NCBI RefSeq assembly: GCF_026008495.1
Contig: NZ_BQUN01000112.1
Location: 56,250 to 120,249, forward strand
Direction of reading: 5' to 3'
From: Streptomyces sp. A012304
Lineage (GTDB): Bacteria; Actinomycetota; Actinomycetes; Streptomycetales; Streptomycetaceae
Length of the DNA stretch: 64,000 nt
Shown here: one piece after another, positions 9,180-17,618 of the stretch
Position numbering within the stretch: the first letter of the stretch is position 1
Layout: each line of letters opens with the position of its first letter
Notes under the pieces: model-generated
Told to the model about the DNA's origin: nothing
The model's input: the letters and a program-made list of their open reading frames with translations, nothing else
The model's database searches: none
Translations under genes and position numbers: made by a program

Positions 9180-9196
9180 TTTCCGATTATCGGAAA
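9180..9196. promoter_or_regulatory. Palindromic operator between IclR and the homogentisate operon
   Basis: TTTCCGATTATCGGAAA is a perfect 8+1+8 inverted repeat. It lies 72 bp upstream of the FAH-family start and 91 bp upstream of the divergent IclR start. Its layout is like known IclR-family sites (TTTCC...GGAAA type), so the adjacent IclR protein is the likely ligand. Confidence 0.7.
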
Positions 9197-9249
9197 GCCG
9201 AAGTTCTTCACTCCTCGCGCACGTTCCCTGGCCTTTTGCATGGCTGGCC

Positions 9250-9279
9250 TTGACTCAGGGGGGACGGGGAGTCCACTAT
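9250..9279 (+). promoter_or_regulatory. Sigma70-type promoter for a leaderless IclR transcript
   Basis: TTGACT (9250-9255), an 18-bp spacer and CACTAT (9274-9279) put the transcription start about 7 bp downstream, at or next to the A of the ATG at 9287. There is no good ribosome site before this ATG, which agrees with a leaderless mRNA. Confidence 0.5.
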
Positions 9280-9286
9280 CCGGACT

Positions 9287-10084
9287 ATGCCGCAGACAGG
9301 AGCCGTGGGCTCGCTCAAACGAGGAGTCGTCGTACTGAAGACTCTCGCGAGCGCCGGGCCCGGTGGGCTCGCGCTGACCCAGATCTCCGAGCGATGCGGC
9401 CTGCCCCACTCGTCCGCCCACCGGGTCCTGAGCCAGCTCCGCGAAGCTCATCTGGTGCACCAGGACTCACCCGACGGCATGTACTCACTCGGACCGCTCG
9501 CCTTCGAGCTCGGTGTCGCCGCCGCCCAGCAGTTCGACATCCGAGGCCGCAGCCGGCCCGCCCTGATCGCGCTCGCGACCGAATTGGGCGACACCGTCTT
9601 CCTCATGCTGCGCAGCGGGTCCGAAGCGGTGTGCCTGGAAGTCGAGAGCGGCCCGGCGCCCATTCAGGTCGTCACCCTGCGCATCGGCAGCCGCCGACCG
9701 CTCGGTGTGGGCGCCGCCGGTCTCGCCATCCTCGCGGCCATCGAGCAACCGGAACGCGACGACGTGCTGAGCGACGTCGTGGAAACGGTCGAGAACGACT
9801 GGGGGATCACCGAACAGACCCTCGACGAGCTCATCGTCCGGACCCGACGCCAGGGCTTTGCCCACATCGAGGACCAGATCACCGTCGGCGTCGCCGGGGT
9901 GGGCGTGCCGATCCTCGACCTGTTCGGGCAGCCGATCGGCAGCGTCGGAGTCGCGGCACCGATCAGTCGCATGCCGACGGCTCGGGTGCGCGACGTGGCC
10001 GACGCGGTGGGGCGCGCGGTCGGCCACATTCAGACGCGACTCTTCGCACACGGGTCACGAGTTCGGCCAACCAGGGGATCGTGA
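9287..10084 (+). CDS. IclR family transcriptional regulator
   Basis: 265 residues: an N-terminal winged helix-turn-helix (about 10-70, with LTQISERCGLPHSSAHRVL) and a C-terminal IclR ligand-binding domain (about 80-255). It is divergent from the homogentisate operon and shares the palindrome at 9180-9196, so it most probably senses a pathway intermediate and controls that operon and itself. The ATG at 9287 lacks a Shine-Dalgarno sequence but sits where a sigma70-type promoter would start transcription. Confidence 0.9.
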   Translation: MPQTGAVGSLKRGVVVLKTLASAGPGGLALTQISERCGLPHSSAHRVLSQLREAHLVHQDSPDGMYSLGPLAFELGVAAAQQFDIRGRSRPALIALATELGDTVFLMLRSGSEAVCLEVESGPAPIQVVTLRIGSRRPLGVGAAGLAILAAIEQPERDDVLSDVVETVENDWGITEQTLDELIVRTRRQGFAHIEDQITVGVAGVGVPILDLFGQPIGSVGVAAPISRMPTARVRDVADAVGRAVGHIQTRLFAHGSRVRPTRGS

Positions 10085-10325
10085 CCTCGTTGAGCAAGCG
10101 GGCTGCCGCGTGATCCCGACGCGGCCCCTTGCGCAGACTCGACGCAGGCCCCAGGCGGGAATCCGGTGCCGAAGGTTCTGTTCCGCCGACCCCTTTGTGA
10201 CGGCGACGTTCGCCCTCGCCGGCGTGGTGATCGCGGGTGCGCCGGCGTTGGAGCAGGGGGCGATGTCGGGCCGGACTGCAACGAGACACAGACCTGCCAG
10301 GATGTCACTGATGCCTCACTGCCGG

Positions 10326-11030
10326 TCAGTGGCGCATCGAGGTGATCTCGCTGGCGACGACCGACGGCCAGCGGGTCAGGATTCTCAGGACGCGCGCGTG
10401 CAGGTCGCCGATGTAGTCGCGGGCACGTGCGGCGGCGGCATCGCCATCGCGGCGTTCGAGGAGCTTGATCAACTCGCCGTTGATCGATGGATCGGGCATC
10501 GAGGTGTCGGCCTCGGTCATGATGAGCGCCAGGACCCGGGTGATGTCGTTCTGCAGCCGGTCGTGGACGCTGATGAGGTAGTCGTTGTCGGTCGCCGCGG
10601 CAAGAGAGGCGAAGGCCGCGGTGGCCGCCTCGACCCGCCGCATGGCCTGCTCGTCGGCCTCGTCGCTGCCGGGTTTCGCCGTGGAGAACGCGGTGATGAT
10701 CTGCCGGCGCTGTTCGGCGGTGGCGTCCTGCACGCCGAGCCGGACGGTCTCGGGTCCCACGATCCGCCAGAGCGTGAACAGATCGTCGACGGACTTCAGG
10801 GTCAGCGGGGTCACCTGGTAGCCCTTGCGGGGCAGCGTCCGGACGAGCCCCTCGTGGCTGAGGCGGGTGAGCGCGTCGCGGATGGGCGAGATGCCGAAGC
10901 CGGTGCTCTCGGCGAGCGATCGTTCGGTGAGGCGCCGGCCGGGGATGATTCGGCAGGACACGATGTCGGCCCGGAGCTGTCGGTAGGCGGCGTCGCCGAG
11001 GGACACAGGTTCGGGCGAGGGCACTGACAC
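10326..11030 (-). CDS. GntR family regulator (FCD/VanR branch)
   Basis: 234 residues from the GTG at 11030, which has GGGAG 8 bases upstream; a GTG at 11090 would add 20 residues but lacks a good ribosome site. The N-terminal winged helix has LAESTGFGISPIRDALTRL (about residues 40-60), followed by an all-helical FCD ligand domain with its metal-site histidine region. It lies upstream of, and on the same strand as, the acyl-CoA dehydrogenase at 11323 but 5' to its own promoter region, so the regulatory target is uncertain. Confidence 0.85.
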   Translation of the reverse strand: MSVPSPEPVSLGDAAYRQLRADIVSCRIIPGRRLTERSLAESTGFGISPIRDALTRLSHEGLVRTLPRKGYQVTPLTLKSVDDLFTLWRIVGPETVRLGVQDATAEQRRQIITAFSTAKPGSDEADEQAMRRVEAATAAFASLAAATDNDYLISVHDRLQNDITRVLALIMTEADTSMPDPSINGELIKLLERRDGDAAAARARDYIGDLHARVLRILTRWPSVVASEITSMRH

Positions 11031-11322
11031 GTTGCTCGCTCCCGGCGATCGAGAATCTCGGTGATATTCCAGGCCGATGATAGCGCTCACTGCGGGAGCA
11101 CCGGGCGAGCTCCGGACGGGTACCGTGCGGATACCTCATCCCGGTTGCAGTGAGTGGTACACAGCCTCGGGCGATGGGGTGCCCCGTCGCCGACGCACGT
11201 TACCTGCCACAGGGTCCCCGTCCTTCTGCCGGCGGTCGCACGGGCGGTGCAGGGGGGCCATACCGGCGTAACCCAAACGAACGCCCTGCTACGGCGGTGG
11301 GTCTGAAGTGTCACAAACTGGG

Positions 11323-12540
11323 TCAGGGGGTAATCGGCGCGAATCGACGGAGCTCACGGCGTGCCAGCGACATCTTGTGGACCTCGTCCGGCCCGTCGGC
11401 GATACGCAGCATGCGGGCCTGGGCGTAGAGCTCGGCGAGGGGGAAGTCCTGGCTCACGCCACCGCCGCCGTGGGCCTGGATCGCCCGGTCGATGACCCAG
11501 GTGGCCATCCGCGGCGCGGCCACCTTGATGCCCGAGATCTCGATCGCCGCACCGCGGTTGCCGACGGTGTCCATCAGCCATGCCGTCTTCAGCACCAGCA
11601 GACGGGTCGTCTCGATGCGGATGCGTGCTTCCGCGACCCACTCCTGAAAGACGCCCTGATCGACGAGTGGCTTGCCGAAAGGGGTGCGCTGGTGGGCCCG
11701 GGTGCACATGAGGTCGAAGGCGCGTTCAGCCATACCGATCAGGCGCATGGCGTGGTGGATACGGCCGGGGCCGAGGCGTGCCTGGGCGATCGCGAAACCG
11801 CTGTGCAGTTCGCCCAGGAGGTTCTCTCGAGGGACCCATACGTCGTCGTAGACGATCTCGGCGTGTCCGCCGTGACCGCTGTCTGAGTATCCGAACACAC
11901 TGGTCGATCGCAGGACCTTCACCCCGGGGGTGTCGAGCGGGACCACGACCATGCTGTGGGTGCGGTGGCGTTCTCCGTCCGGGTTCGAGCGGCCCATGAC
12001 GATGGCCACCTTGCAGGCAGGGCTCATCGCGCCGCTGGACCACCACTTGCGGCCGTTGATCCGGAACCCGCCGCCGTCCTCGGTGATCCGGGTGTCGATG
12101 TTGTTGGCGTCGGAGCTGGCGACCAGGGGCTCGGTCATCGAGTAGGCGGAGCGGATGTCACCGTCGAGCAGGGGCTCGAGCCACTGCTTCCGAACCGCTG
12201 GCGTGGCGAACTGCGCGAGGATCTCCATGTTGCCGGTGTCGGGCGCGGAGCAGTTCAGCGCTTCGGGCATGATCCACGGGCTGCGGCCGGTGATCTCGGC
12301 GACATGGGCGTATTCGAGGTTGGTCAGTCCGGCGCCCGGCTCTCCGGGAAGGAACAAGTTCCACAGGTCACGGTCACGGGCGGCCTTCTTGAGCTTCGCC
12401 ATGACCGGCGGGGTGTCCCATGGCCCGATCTCGGTCTTCTGCTGCGCATAGACCGGTTCCGCGGGGATGACGAACTCGTCCAGGAATCGGGTGGCTCGTA
12501 GCCTGAGCTCCCGAACCTTCTCGGTTTCCGTGAAATCCAT
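11323..12540 (-). CDS. Acyl-CoA dehydrogenase
   Basis: 405 residues, complete three-domain ACAD flavoprotein. It contains NGRKWWSSGAMSPACKVAIV in the FAD/substrate region and the C-terminal signature RIADGPDEVHKMSLARREL typical of the ACAD10/11-like branch, which act on medium, branched or hydroxylated acyl-CoAs. Immediately upstream on the same strand are remnants of an AMP-dependent acyl-CoA ligase and a DUF3500 gene, so this was probably the last gene of a ligase-dehydrogenase operon. The true substrate cannot be read from sequence. Confidence 0.92.
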   Translation of the reverse strand: MDFTETEKVRELRLRATRFLDEFVIPAEPVYAQQKTEIGPWDTPPVMAKLKKAARDRDLWNLFLPGEPGAGLTNLEYAHVAEITGRSPWIMPEALNCSAPDTGNMEILAQFATPAVRKQWLEPLLDGDIRSAYSMTEPLVASSDANNIDTRITEDGGGFRINGRKWWSSGAMSPACKVAIVMGRSNPDGERHRTHSMVVVPLDTPGVKVLRSTSVFGYSDSGHGGHAEIVYDDVWVPRENLLGELHSGFAIAQARLGPGRIHHAMRLIGMAERAFDLMCTRAHQRTPFGKPLVDQGVFQEWVAEARIRIETTRLLVLKTAWLMDTVGNRGAAIEISGIKVAAPRMATWVIDRAIQAHGGGGVSQDFPLAELYAQARMLRIADGPDEVHKMSLARRELRRFAPITP

Positions 12541-12579
12541 GGTTGTTCCGTCGCGTCCTTTCGGTGGTGGGGTCGACGG

Positions 12580-12901
12580 TTCGCGCCCGCCTGCGGCGAC
12601 TGCGGGTGGTCCCGGAGCTGCCGCCGCAGGATCTTGCCCGGTCGAGCCGGCCGAGGGTGGGCTCGCCGTCGAAGTAGCGGACCGCGACCTGATCGGGTGC
12701 GCGCTCGACGGACGCGCCGAACAACTCGAGCACGGTGTGGTTGCAAAGGATGATGCCGGCGTGGTTGTCGTATGCGATGAGCACGACCGGGCCGTGTACC
12801 CGGAAGCAGAAGGGCGCGCCCTCGTCCCATGTCCCGGTCCGGGCGAGGTGGGTGTTGTCGAGGTGATGTTTCACCTCTGCCCGGCGGTGGGCGCGCGGCT
12901 T
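12580..12901 (-). pseudogene. Fused remnants of a DUF3500 gene and an AMP-dependent acyl-CoA ligase
   Basis: Reading on the minus strand, 12901-12775 matches the end of DUF3500 proteins (PRAHRRAEVKHHLD, then FRVHGPVVLIAYDNHAGI), as in the two intact copies in this window. It is followed directly by a ligase N-terminus (LFGASVERAPDQVAVRYFDG). After GRLDR the frame shifts to PGKILRRQLRDHPQ, the conserved C-terminal A10 motif of AMP-binding ligases. At least two deletions have thus joined a DUF3500 tail, a ligase head and a ligase tail within about 320 bp. It is not expected to make a working protein. Confidence 0.75.
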
Positions 12902-13055
12902 TTCGGCGGGGCTTCCAGATCAGGGTTCGGTGAGCGCGAGGAGCGTCTCACGCCGACAGTGATACGTCAATAGTGTCGATCTGCCATATCAGGATCTCGT
13001 TTCATCGCCGGATGGGACGCGACGGCCCTGACCTGCCCGAGCGACTCGTGCCTGG

Positions 13056-14234
13056 TCAGCCGTCCGGTTGGGAACGGTCCACTTCTCGGCCCGCCTGGTA
13101 TACCGCCCGGACGTTCCGTATCGCGGCGATGTCGTGCGCCGGGTCGCCGCCCACCGCGAGCAGGTCGGCGTCGTATCCGGGTGCGAGCCGTCCCTTGCGG
13201 TGCCCCAGCCCGCAGGATTCGGCCGCCAGCGAGGTCACGGACACGAGCGCGGCGGTGTTCGTGGCGACCTGCGAGGCGAAGTAGGCGAGGTCCCTGGGCA
13301 GGACGTCGTGCGGTTTGAACGGGGCAACCCCGGCGTCGGTGCAGCAGACGACTCGCACGCCTCGCGCGTGCATGGCCGCCATGTTCTCCCACATGGCTTC
13401 GAGGACCGCCAGCATCTCGGCGGGCATCCCGTCCATCGGTTCGAGGACGGTACATCCCACGAACACGCCCGCCTCGGCCATGGCGTCGACGGTTCTCGGA
13501 TTCGGGCGCACCCCGGAGCGGGTGATGAAGGTGCAGTGTTCGATCCCGTCCACGCCGGCCGTGATCGCGTCGGCGATTCCGGACGCGCCGTGTGCGTGCG
13601 CCGTGACACGCAGGCCGAGTTCGTGCGCGGTTCGGGTGATCGCCCGCAGTTCGGCCGGGGTGTACTGCGCGCTGCCGGGGTCCGAACCGGCCGTGGTCAT
13701 GCCGCCGGTGGCCATCACCTTGATCAGATCGACTCCGCGCCGGGCCCGTTCCTCCACCGCGCGGGCGGCCTGCTCGGCGCCGTCCGCCTCGCCGCCGAGA
13801 TACCAGCAGTGCCCGCCGGTGCGGGTGATGGGCGGTCCCGAGGCGACGATGTGCGGGCCTCGCTCGTACTCCTCCCGCAGGCGCAGCGCGAGATACCCGC
13901 GGTCACCGAGGTCACGCACGGTGGTGACGCCCGCGCGCAGGGCCTGCCCGGCATGCGTGCGCATACGGGCCAGGACTGTCGCGTCGTCGTCGCCGAGCAT
14001 CTGCGTCTCGGTGTGGCCCAGGGGGTCGAACGCCAGATGGCTGTGGGCGTCCACCAGCCCGGGCAGCAGGGTGACGTCGCCCAGATCGGTCAGGGGCACT
14101 CCGTCGGGCGGTACGGCGCCCGAGAGATCGACATCGGTGATCACCCCGTCCTCGACGAGGATCATGACGGGCCCGTCGTGCACGGTGTGTCCGTCGAAGA
14201 GGCGTTGGGCGCGGACGGCTGAGCGAGGTTTCAT
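13056..14234 (-). CDS. Amidohydrolase family metal-dependent hydrolase
   Basis: 392 residues, imidazolonepropionase/prolidase-like amidohydrolase. Metal ligands are visible: His64 and His66 in VDAHSHL, Lys172 in LIKVMATGG, His213/His215 in TAHAHG, His233 in IEHC and Asp300 in CTDAG. The N- and C-terminal beta sandwich ends with GYDADLLAVGGDP. It would hydrolyse an amide or cyclic amide; substrate unknown. Upstream of the ligase/DUF3500 remnant on the same strand, it may once have opened that operon. The ATG at 14234 follows GAAGGGAAG. Confidence 0.9.
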   Translation of the reverse strand: MKPRSAVRAQRLFDGHTVHDGPVMILVEDGVITDVDLSGAVPPDGVPLTDLGDVTLLPGLVDAHSHLAFDPLGHTETQMLGDDDATVLARMRTHAGQALRAGVTTVRDLGDRGYLALRLREEYERGPHIVASGPPITRTGGHCWYLGGEADGAEQAARAVEERARRGVDLIKVMATGGMTTAGSDPGSAQYTPAELRAITRTAHELGLRVTAHAHGASGIADAITAGVDGIEHCTFITRSGVRPNPRTVDAMAEAGVFVGCTVLEPMDGMPAEMLAVLEAMWENMAAMHARGVRVVCCTDAGVAPFKPHDVLPRDLAYFASQVATNTAALVSVTSLAAESCGLGHRKGRLAPGYDADLLAVGGDPAHDIAAIRNVRAVYQAGREVDRSQPDG

Positions 14235-14583
14235 GGCGATGGTTCTTCCCTTCGGCAGTACGGATGTTCGGTGCTCGGTGCCGGGTGAAGCGGTCGGGGC
14301 GGACCGTGGGGAATCACGGGGGAACGGGGGCCCGTCGCCCTTGACATATCACAGCCGGGACTTCGAAACATAAGTGAGTGCTGACGAAGCCTCATGAGGA
14401 GCCGTGGCCGGACACCGGCGAAGACGGTGCAGCAAACCGTCGCCGCTACTGGCGGCGAACGCACCACATCGCGCGCGGCCGGGCAGGACTTCCGTGGCGT
14501 CGCCGAAGCCCGTCGGCCCGGCTGTGCACCTTCTGTGCCTGCGCAGCCGTCACCGGCCCCGAGTGCGAGGTTCCGGACCCGGG
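14235..14583. other. Gene-free stretch between amidohydrolase and IclR genes
   Basis: 349 bp with no convincing reading frame. It must hold the amidohydrolase promoter. A TTGACA and a short TTCGAA palindrome occur near 14341-14367, but no spacing to a second hexamer is convincing. Confidence 0.4.
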
Positions 14584-15336
14584 TCAGCGCACCTCGGCGT
14601 CGGCGGGCAGGGCGCCGGAGATGACCTCTGCGGCGAGGCGGACCTTCTCGCCGTACGGCGTAAGGAGTTCGGGAGACATGCGACTCTTCGGGCCCGAGAT
14701 CGACAGCGAGGCGATCGGGCGGCCGTGCCCGGGGCGGATGGCGGCACCGACGGAGACGACGCCCTCCTCGACCTCCTCCTGGCAGACCGAGAATCCGGAC
14801 TCGGCGATGCCGCGGAGCTCGGTCCGCAACCGGTCGGGGTCGGTGATCGTGTGCGGGGTGACCGCGTGCAGGCCGCCGGCGATGTACGCGTCCCTCTCCT
14901 CCTGTGGCAGAGCGGCGAGGACGGCTTTGCCGTTCGAGGTGGCGTGCAGTGGTCCCCGGGCCCCGAGGGGTGCCACGGCCCGGACCGGCTGGGGGCTGTC
15001 GATCCGTTCGACGAGGACGACTTCCCGGCCGGCGGGGACCATCAGGTGCACCGTTTCGCCCACTTCGGCACCGAGTTCCCTCATCGTCGGCAGGGCGGCG
15101 GACCGAAGCCCTCCTCGGGCGCCGACGGCGCTGCCGACGACAAAGGCGCGGACGCCGACCTGCCACCGGCCCGTGTCCGTCTGCTGCTCGATCCAGCCGG
15201 ACTCCGCGAGTGTCGCCAGACTGCGCTGCACAGTGGTCTTCGGCAGGCCGAGGGTCCGGGTCAGTGCGCTCAGTCCGACCGGCTGATTGACCGCCACGGC
15301 CTCCAGGACCTGCAGTGCAGTGGTGACGCTGCGCAT
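14584..15336 (-). CDS. IclR family transcriptional regulator
   Basis: 250 residues: winged helix at the N-terminus (ALTRTLGLPKTTVQRSLATL, about 24-43) and an IclR effector domain. The ATG at 15336 is chosen because GGGGAGGA stands just upstream; longer frames to 15519 would cross this site. It is divergent from the duplicated promoter/operator at 15524-15597, so it is the best local candidate for the factor binding GGTCC-N7-GGACC. That link is inferred from position only. Confidence 0.9.
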   Translation of the reverse strand: MRSVTTALQVLEAVAVNQPVGLSALTRTLGLPKTTVQRSLATLAESGWIEQQTDTGRWQVGVRAFVVGSAVGARGGLRSAALPTMRELGAEVGETVHLMVPAGREVVLVERIDSPQPVRAVAPLGARGPLHATSNGKAVLAALPQEERDAYIAGGLHAVTPHTITDPDRLRTELRGIAESGFSVCQEEVEEGVVSVGAAIRPGHGRPIASLSISGPKSRMSPELLTPYGEKVRLAAEVISGALPADAEVR

Positions 15337-15523
15337 CGTCCTCCCCTCGTTTCCGGGTGTCTCGCTTGGTGCCCTCTTCCCGCGATCGTCCCACATCGGC
15401 CGGGGAGTGCGGCACAGACGCAGGGCTCGCCCAGGAGCCCTCGGATTCAGCCGGACCCGTCTAAACGCAGGGCCTGCGCGACAGCGCCGGCTCGCGGGAT
15501 CCAGGAGGACCTGGCTCACCTGC

Positions 15524-15553
15524 TTGACGCTCCCGGAAGGCCGGGCCTAACGT
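15524..15553 (+). promoter_or_regulatory. Sigma70-type promoter, copy 1 of a duplicated promoter
   Basis: TTGACG (15524-15529), 18-bp spacer, TAACGT (15548-15553). The flanking sequence is nearly the same as at 17562-17591, including the CCGGGCC just before the -10. It drives the first DUF3500 gene. Confidence 0.65.
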
Positions 15554-15580
15554 GACCGTAGGTCCTCCAGGCGGTCTATT

Positions 15581-15597
15581 GGTCCGTATGGCGGACC
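15581..15597. promoter_or_regulatory. Operator GGTCC-N7-GGACC, copy 1
   Basis: GGTCCGTATGGCGGACC, a perfect 5-7-5 inverted repeat about 28 bp downstream of the -10, where a bound protein would block transcription. The same element occurs at 17619-17635 and 22748-22764. Confidence 0.75.
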
Positions 15598-15624
15598 GAT
15601 CATAGGTGTGACAGGCCCGCACTC

Positions 15625-15740
15625 GCTGTACCCCGATCTCCCGCACTGCTCCATCTCCGGCTTCGGGCGTCCAGGCCGATCCGCGACATGGAGGGCATCG
15701 ACCCGATCGCCTAGGCCTGCGCGGGATGACGCTCCGGCGT
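15625..15740 (+). pseudogene. Internal fragment of a CaiB/BaiF CoA-transferase gene
   Basis: This segment aligns with codons of the intact CoA-transferase near 18025-18135: PDL then CSISGFG, followed by the MEGIDPIA-like region. A 24-base stretch (15645-15668) is identical to 18045-18068, exactly 2400 bp away. It is frameshifted and stops. With the copied promoter and operator upstream it is the leftover of a duplicated promoter-CoA-transferase unit from which about 0.36 kb between promoter and fragment was lost. It now forms the 5' leader of the DUF3500 gene. Confidence 0.75.
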
Positions 15741-15828
15741 GGGCACCGGATCGCTGCCGGTCGGCCTCGAACCGGACAAGGACACCGTTGGCGACCTTGC
15801 CGACCTGGCATCGCCGGAAGGAGTCATC

Positions 15829-17088
15829 ATGCCGAAACTGCCGGAGGCAGACCTGCGACATGCCGCGCGGTTCCGCTGCTACGTCCCCGCACCCGACGAC
15901 CCGCGCGTCGCCGGCCTGCACGAGCACACGGCCCGGACGTTCGCCGAAGCCCGGCTGAGCATCCCGGTGCTCGCCGAGGTGGTACGCCAGTGGCGCGAGA
16001 GCGCAGGTGAACCGTACGTCGGCATCACCACCGACGGCCGCGTCCGTCACGGTGTCTACGAACTCGGGACGGTCCCCGATGCCGAACGTCCGCCCACCGA
16101 GGCGATGCTCCGCGCGGTCGAGGAGATCCGCCGCCGCACCACGCGGGAGCAGTGGCAGCGGCTGACCTATCCGCTGGAGGCCCCGCAGTGGCGGACCTGG
16201 AGCAACCCCGAGGTGCTGCTGTACGACAACGGCCTTCGCCTGGAGGAGGTGTCGGACCCGACCGCGGACGCGCTGCTGGGGCTGGTCAGGGCGACCCTCA
16301 GTGAGGACGGCTACGCCGTCGTACGCCATCTGATGCGGCTCAATGGTTTCCTCGGCGAGGTCACCGGCATGACCGGGGTGATGAACCCCGGCAGCTATCA
16401 GATCGCCGTCTTCGGCGAACCGTCCCCGGACCAGCCCTGGGGATGGCACCTGTACGGGCACCACGTGTGCGTCAACGCCCTCGTGGCGGGGGACCGGATG
16501 GCGATCGGTCCGGTCTTCCTCGGTGCCGAGCCGGACAGCACCGACATCGGCCCGGAGGCCGGCGTCCGGCCGCTGGGTGTCCGCGAACAGGTCGGACTGT
16601 CGTTCATCAACAGCCTGACTCCGCGACAGCTCAGTGTGGCCCGCACCTACCGGGTGGTGCGCGATCCACGGATGCCGGAGGGACGAGTGCACCCGGTGGA
16701 GGAACGTTTCCTCGCGGGCGCCTTCCAGGATAACCGCGTGATCCCGCTGGAGGGTATCTGCGCCACCGAACTGGACGGCGAGCAGCGGCAGTTGCTGCTC
16801 GCCGTCATCGAGCAGTACAGCGTCCTGCTGCCCGAAGGTCCACGGGCCGCCCGCATGCGCGAGGTGCGGGAGCATCTCCCGGAGACGTACCTGACCTGGA
16901 TCGGCGGCATCGACGACGAGCAGCCGTTCTACTACCGGGTGCAGAGCCCGGTGGCGCTCGTCGAGTTCGACCACCACGCCGGCATGTATCTGACGAACCC
17001 GGTCCCGGCACGCTTCCACATCCACACCATCCTGCGGCTGCCCAATGGCAATGACTACGGCCGTCTGCTGTGGAAGTCCCCTTCCTGA
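15829..17088 (+). CDS. DUF3500 domain protein, copy 1
   Basis: 419 residues from the ATG at 15829, which follows GGAAGGAG. DUF3500 proteins have no assigned function. Conserved features shared with copy 2: WxTWxNPE near residue 125, GFLGEV near 170, WGWHLYGHH at about 203-211, FLGAEP, AGAFQDNRVIP, then FYYRVQSP, DHHAG at about 382-386 and HIHT...NGNDYG at the C-terminus. The clustered invariant histidines suggest a metal site (inference). No signal peptide, so probably cytoplasmic. It is expressed from the duplicated promoter with the GGTCC operator, linking it to the CaiB/FAH/hydratase operon that follows. Confidence 0.85.
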   Translation: MPKLPEADLRHAARFRCYVPAPDDPRVAGLHEHTARTFAEARLSIPVLAEVVRQWRESAGEPYVGITTDGRVRHGVYELGTVPDAERPPTEAMLRAVEEIRRRTTREQWQRLTYPLEAPQWRTWSNPEVLLYDNGLRLEEVSDPTADALLGLVRATLSEDGYAVVRHLMRLNGFLGEVTGMTGVMNPGSYQIAVFGEPSPDQPWGWHLYGHHVCVNALVAGDRMAIGPVFLGAEPDSTDIGPEAGVRPLGVREQVGLSFINSLTPRQLSVARTYRVVRDPRMPEGRVHPVEERFLAGAFQDNRVIPLEGICATELDGEQRQLLLAVIEQYSVLLPEGPRAARMREVREHLPETYLTWIGGIDDEQPFYYRVQSPVALVEFDHHAGMYLTNPVPARFHIHTILRLPNGNDYGRLLWKSPS

Positions 17089-17091
17089 CAA

Positions 17092-17400
17092 GAACCCTGA
17101 CGTCGACGTCGCCATGTTCGGTACGGGCCGGAGGTCGGCCGTGCCGACTTCCCACCTGGGGCAACGAGGCCGCAGGGTGGCCGTGTTGGAGAAGTTCCCG
17201 GCCCCTGCAACCTGCCTTGGACGAGTACGCTCGACGGCGGGATCGCCCATGTCCTGCAACACGCTGCCGACCGTCGACCCCGGCACGCCGTCCGGTGTCA
17301 CGCTGGCCCCCGAGGGTGGCGCTCACCAGTCGATCACCACGCCCTCGCTGGGCATCAGCGGCCGCCGTGCCCGGCGACCCGGCCGCACATGAACGCCGCC
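17092..17400 (+). pseudogene. Fragment of a pyruvate dehydrogenase E1/transketolase-like gene
   Basis: In the plus frame around 17279-17350 the sequence reads GTPSGVTLAPEGGAHQSITT, a motif I know from the pyrimidine-binding domain of homodimeric E1/transketolase-like enzymes. The rest is degenerate and there is no start or full domain. It lies directly after the first DUF3500 stop (17088). I regard it as a decayed remnant; exact parent family is uncertain. Confidence 0.5.
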
Positions 17401-17561
17401 GTCGGCACGTGACGCCGGTGCCTGTCGGCTGCGCCGGCATGCCAGGCCTGTGATTACCCTGGCTGACCTGTGGCGCCGTCCGGCACCTGCTCGCCGGAAT
17501 GCGGCCGACGGGCCCGCCTCACTGTCGGTCGACCGCGGGCCCCCAAGCATCCCCAGGCCGC

Positions 17562-17591
17562 TTGACGCTGCTGGAATCCCGGGCCTAACTT
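17562..17591 (+). promoter_or_regulatory. Sigma70-type promoter, copy 2 of a duplicated promoter
   Basis: TTGACG (17562-17567), 18-bp spacer, TAACTT (17586-17591), in the same sequence context as copy 1 at 15524. It drives the CoA-transferase, FAH-family, enoyl-CoA hydratase and SDR operon. Confidence 0.65.
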
Positions 17592-17618
17592 TGCCGCAGG
17601 TCCTATATGCGGTCCACT

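Noticed and set aside
15547..17301. A 584-codon minus-strand frame opposite DUF3500 copy 1
   Set aside because: DUF3500 motifs are clear on the plus strand, with a good ribosome site and promoter; the antisense frame has none.
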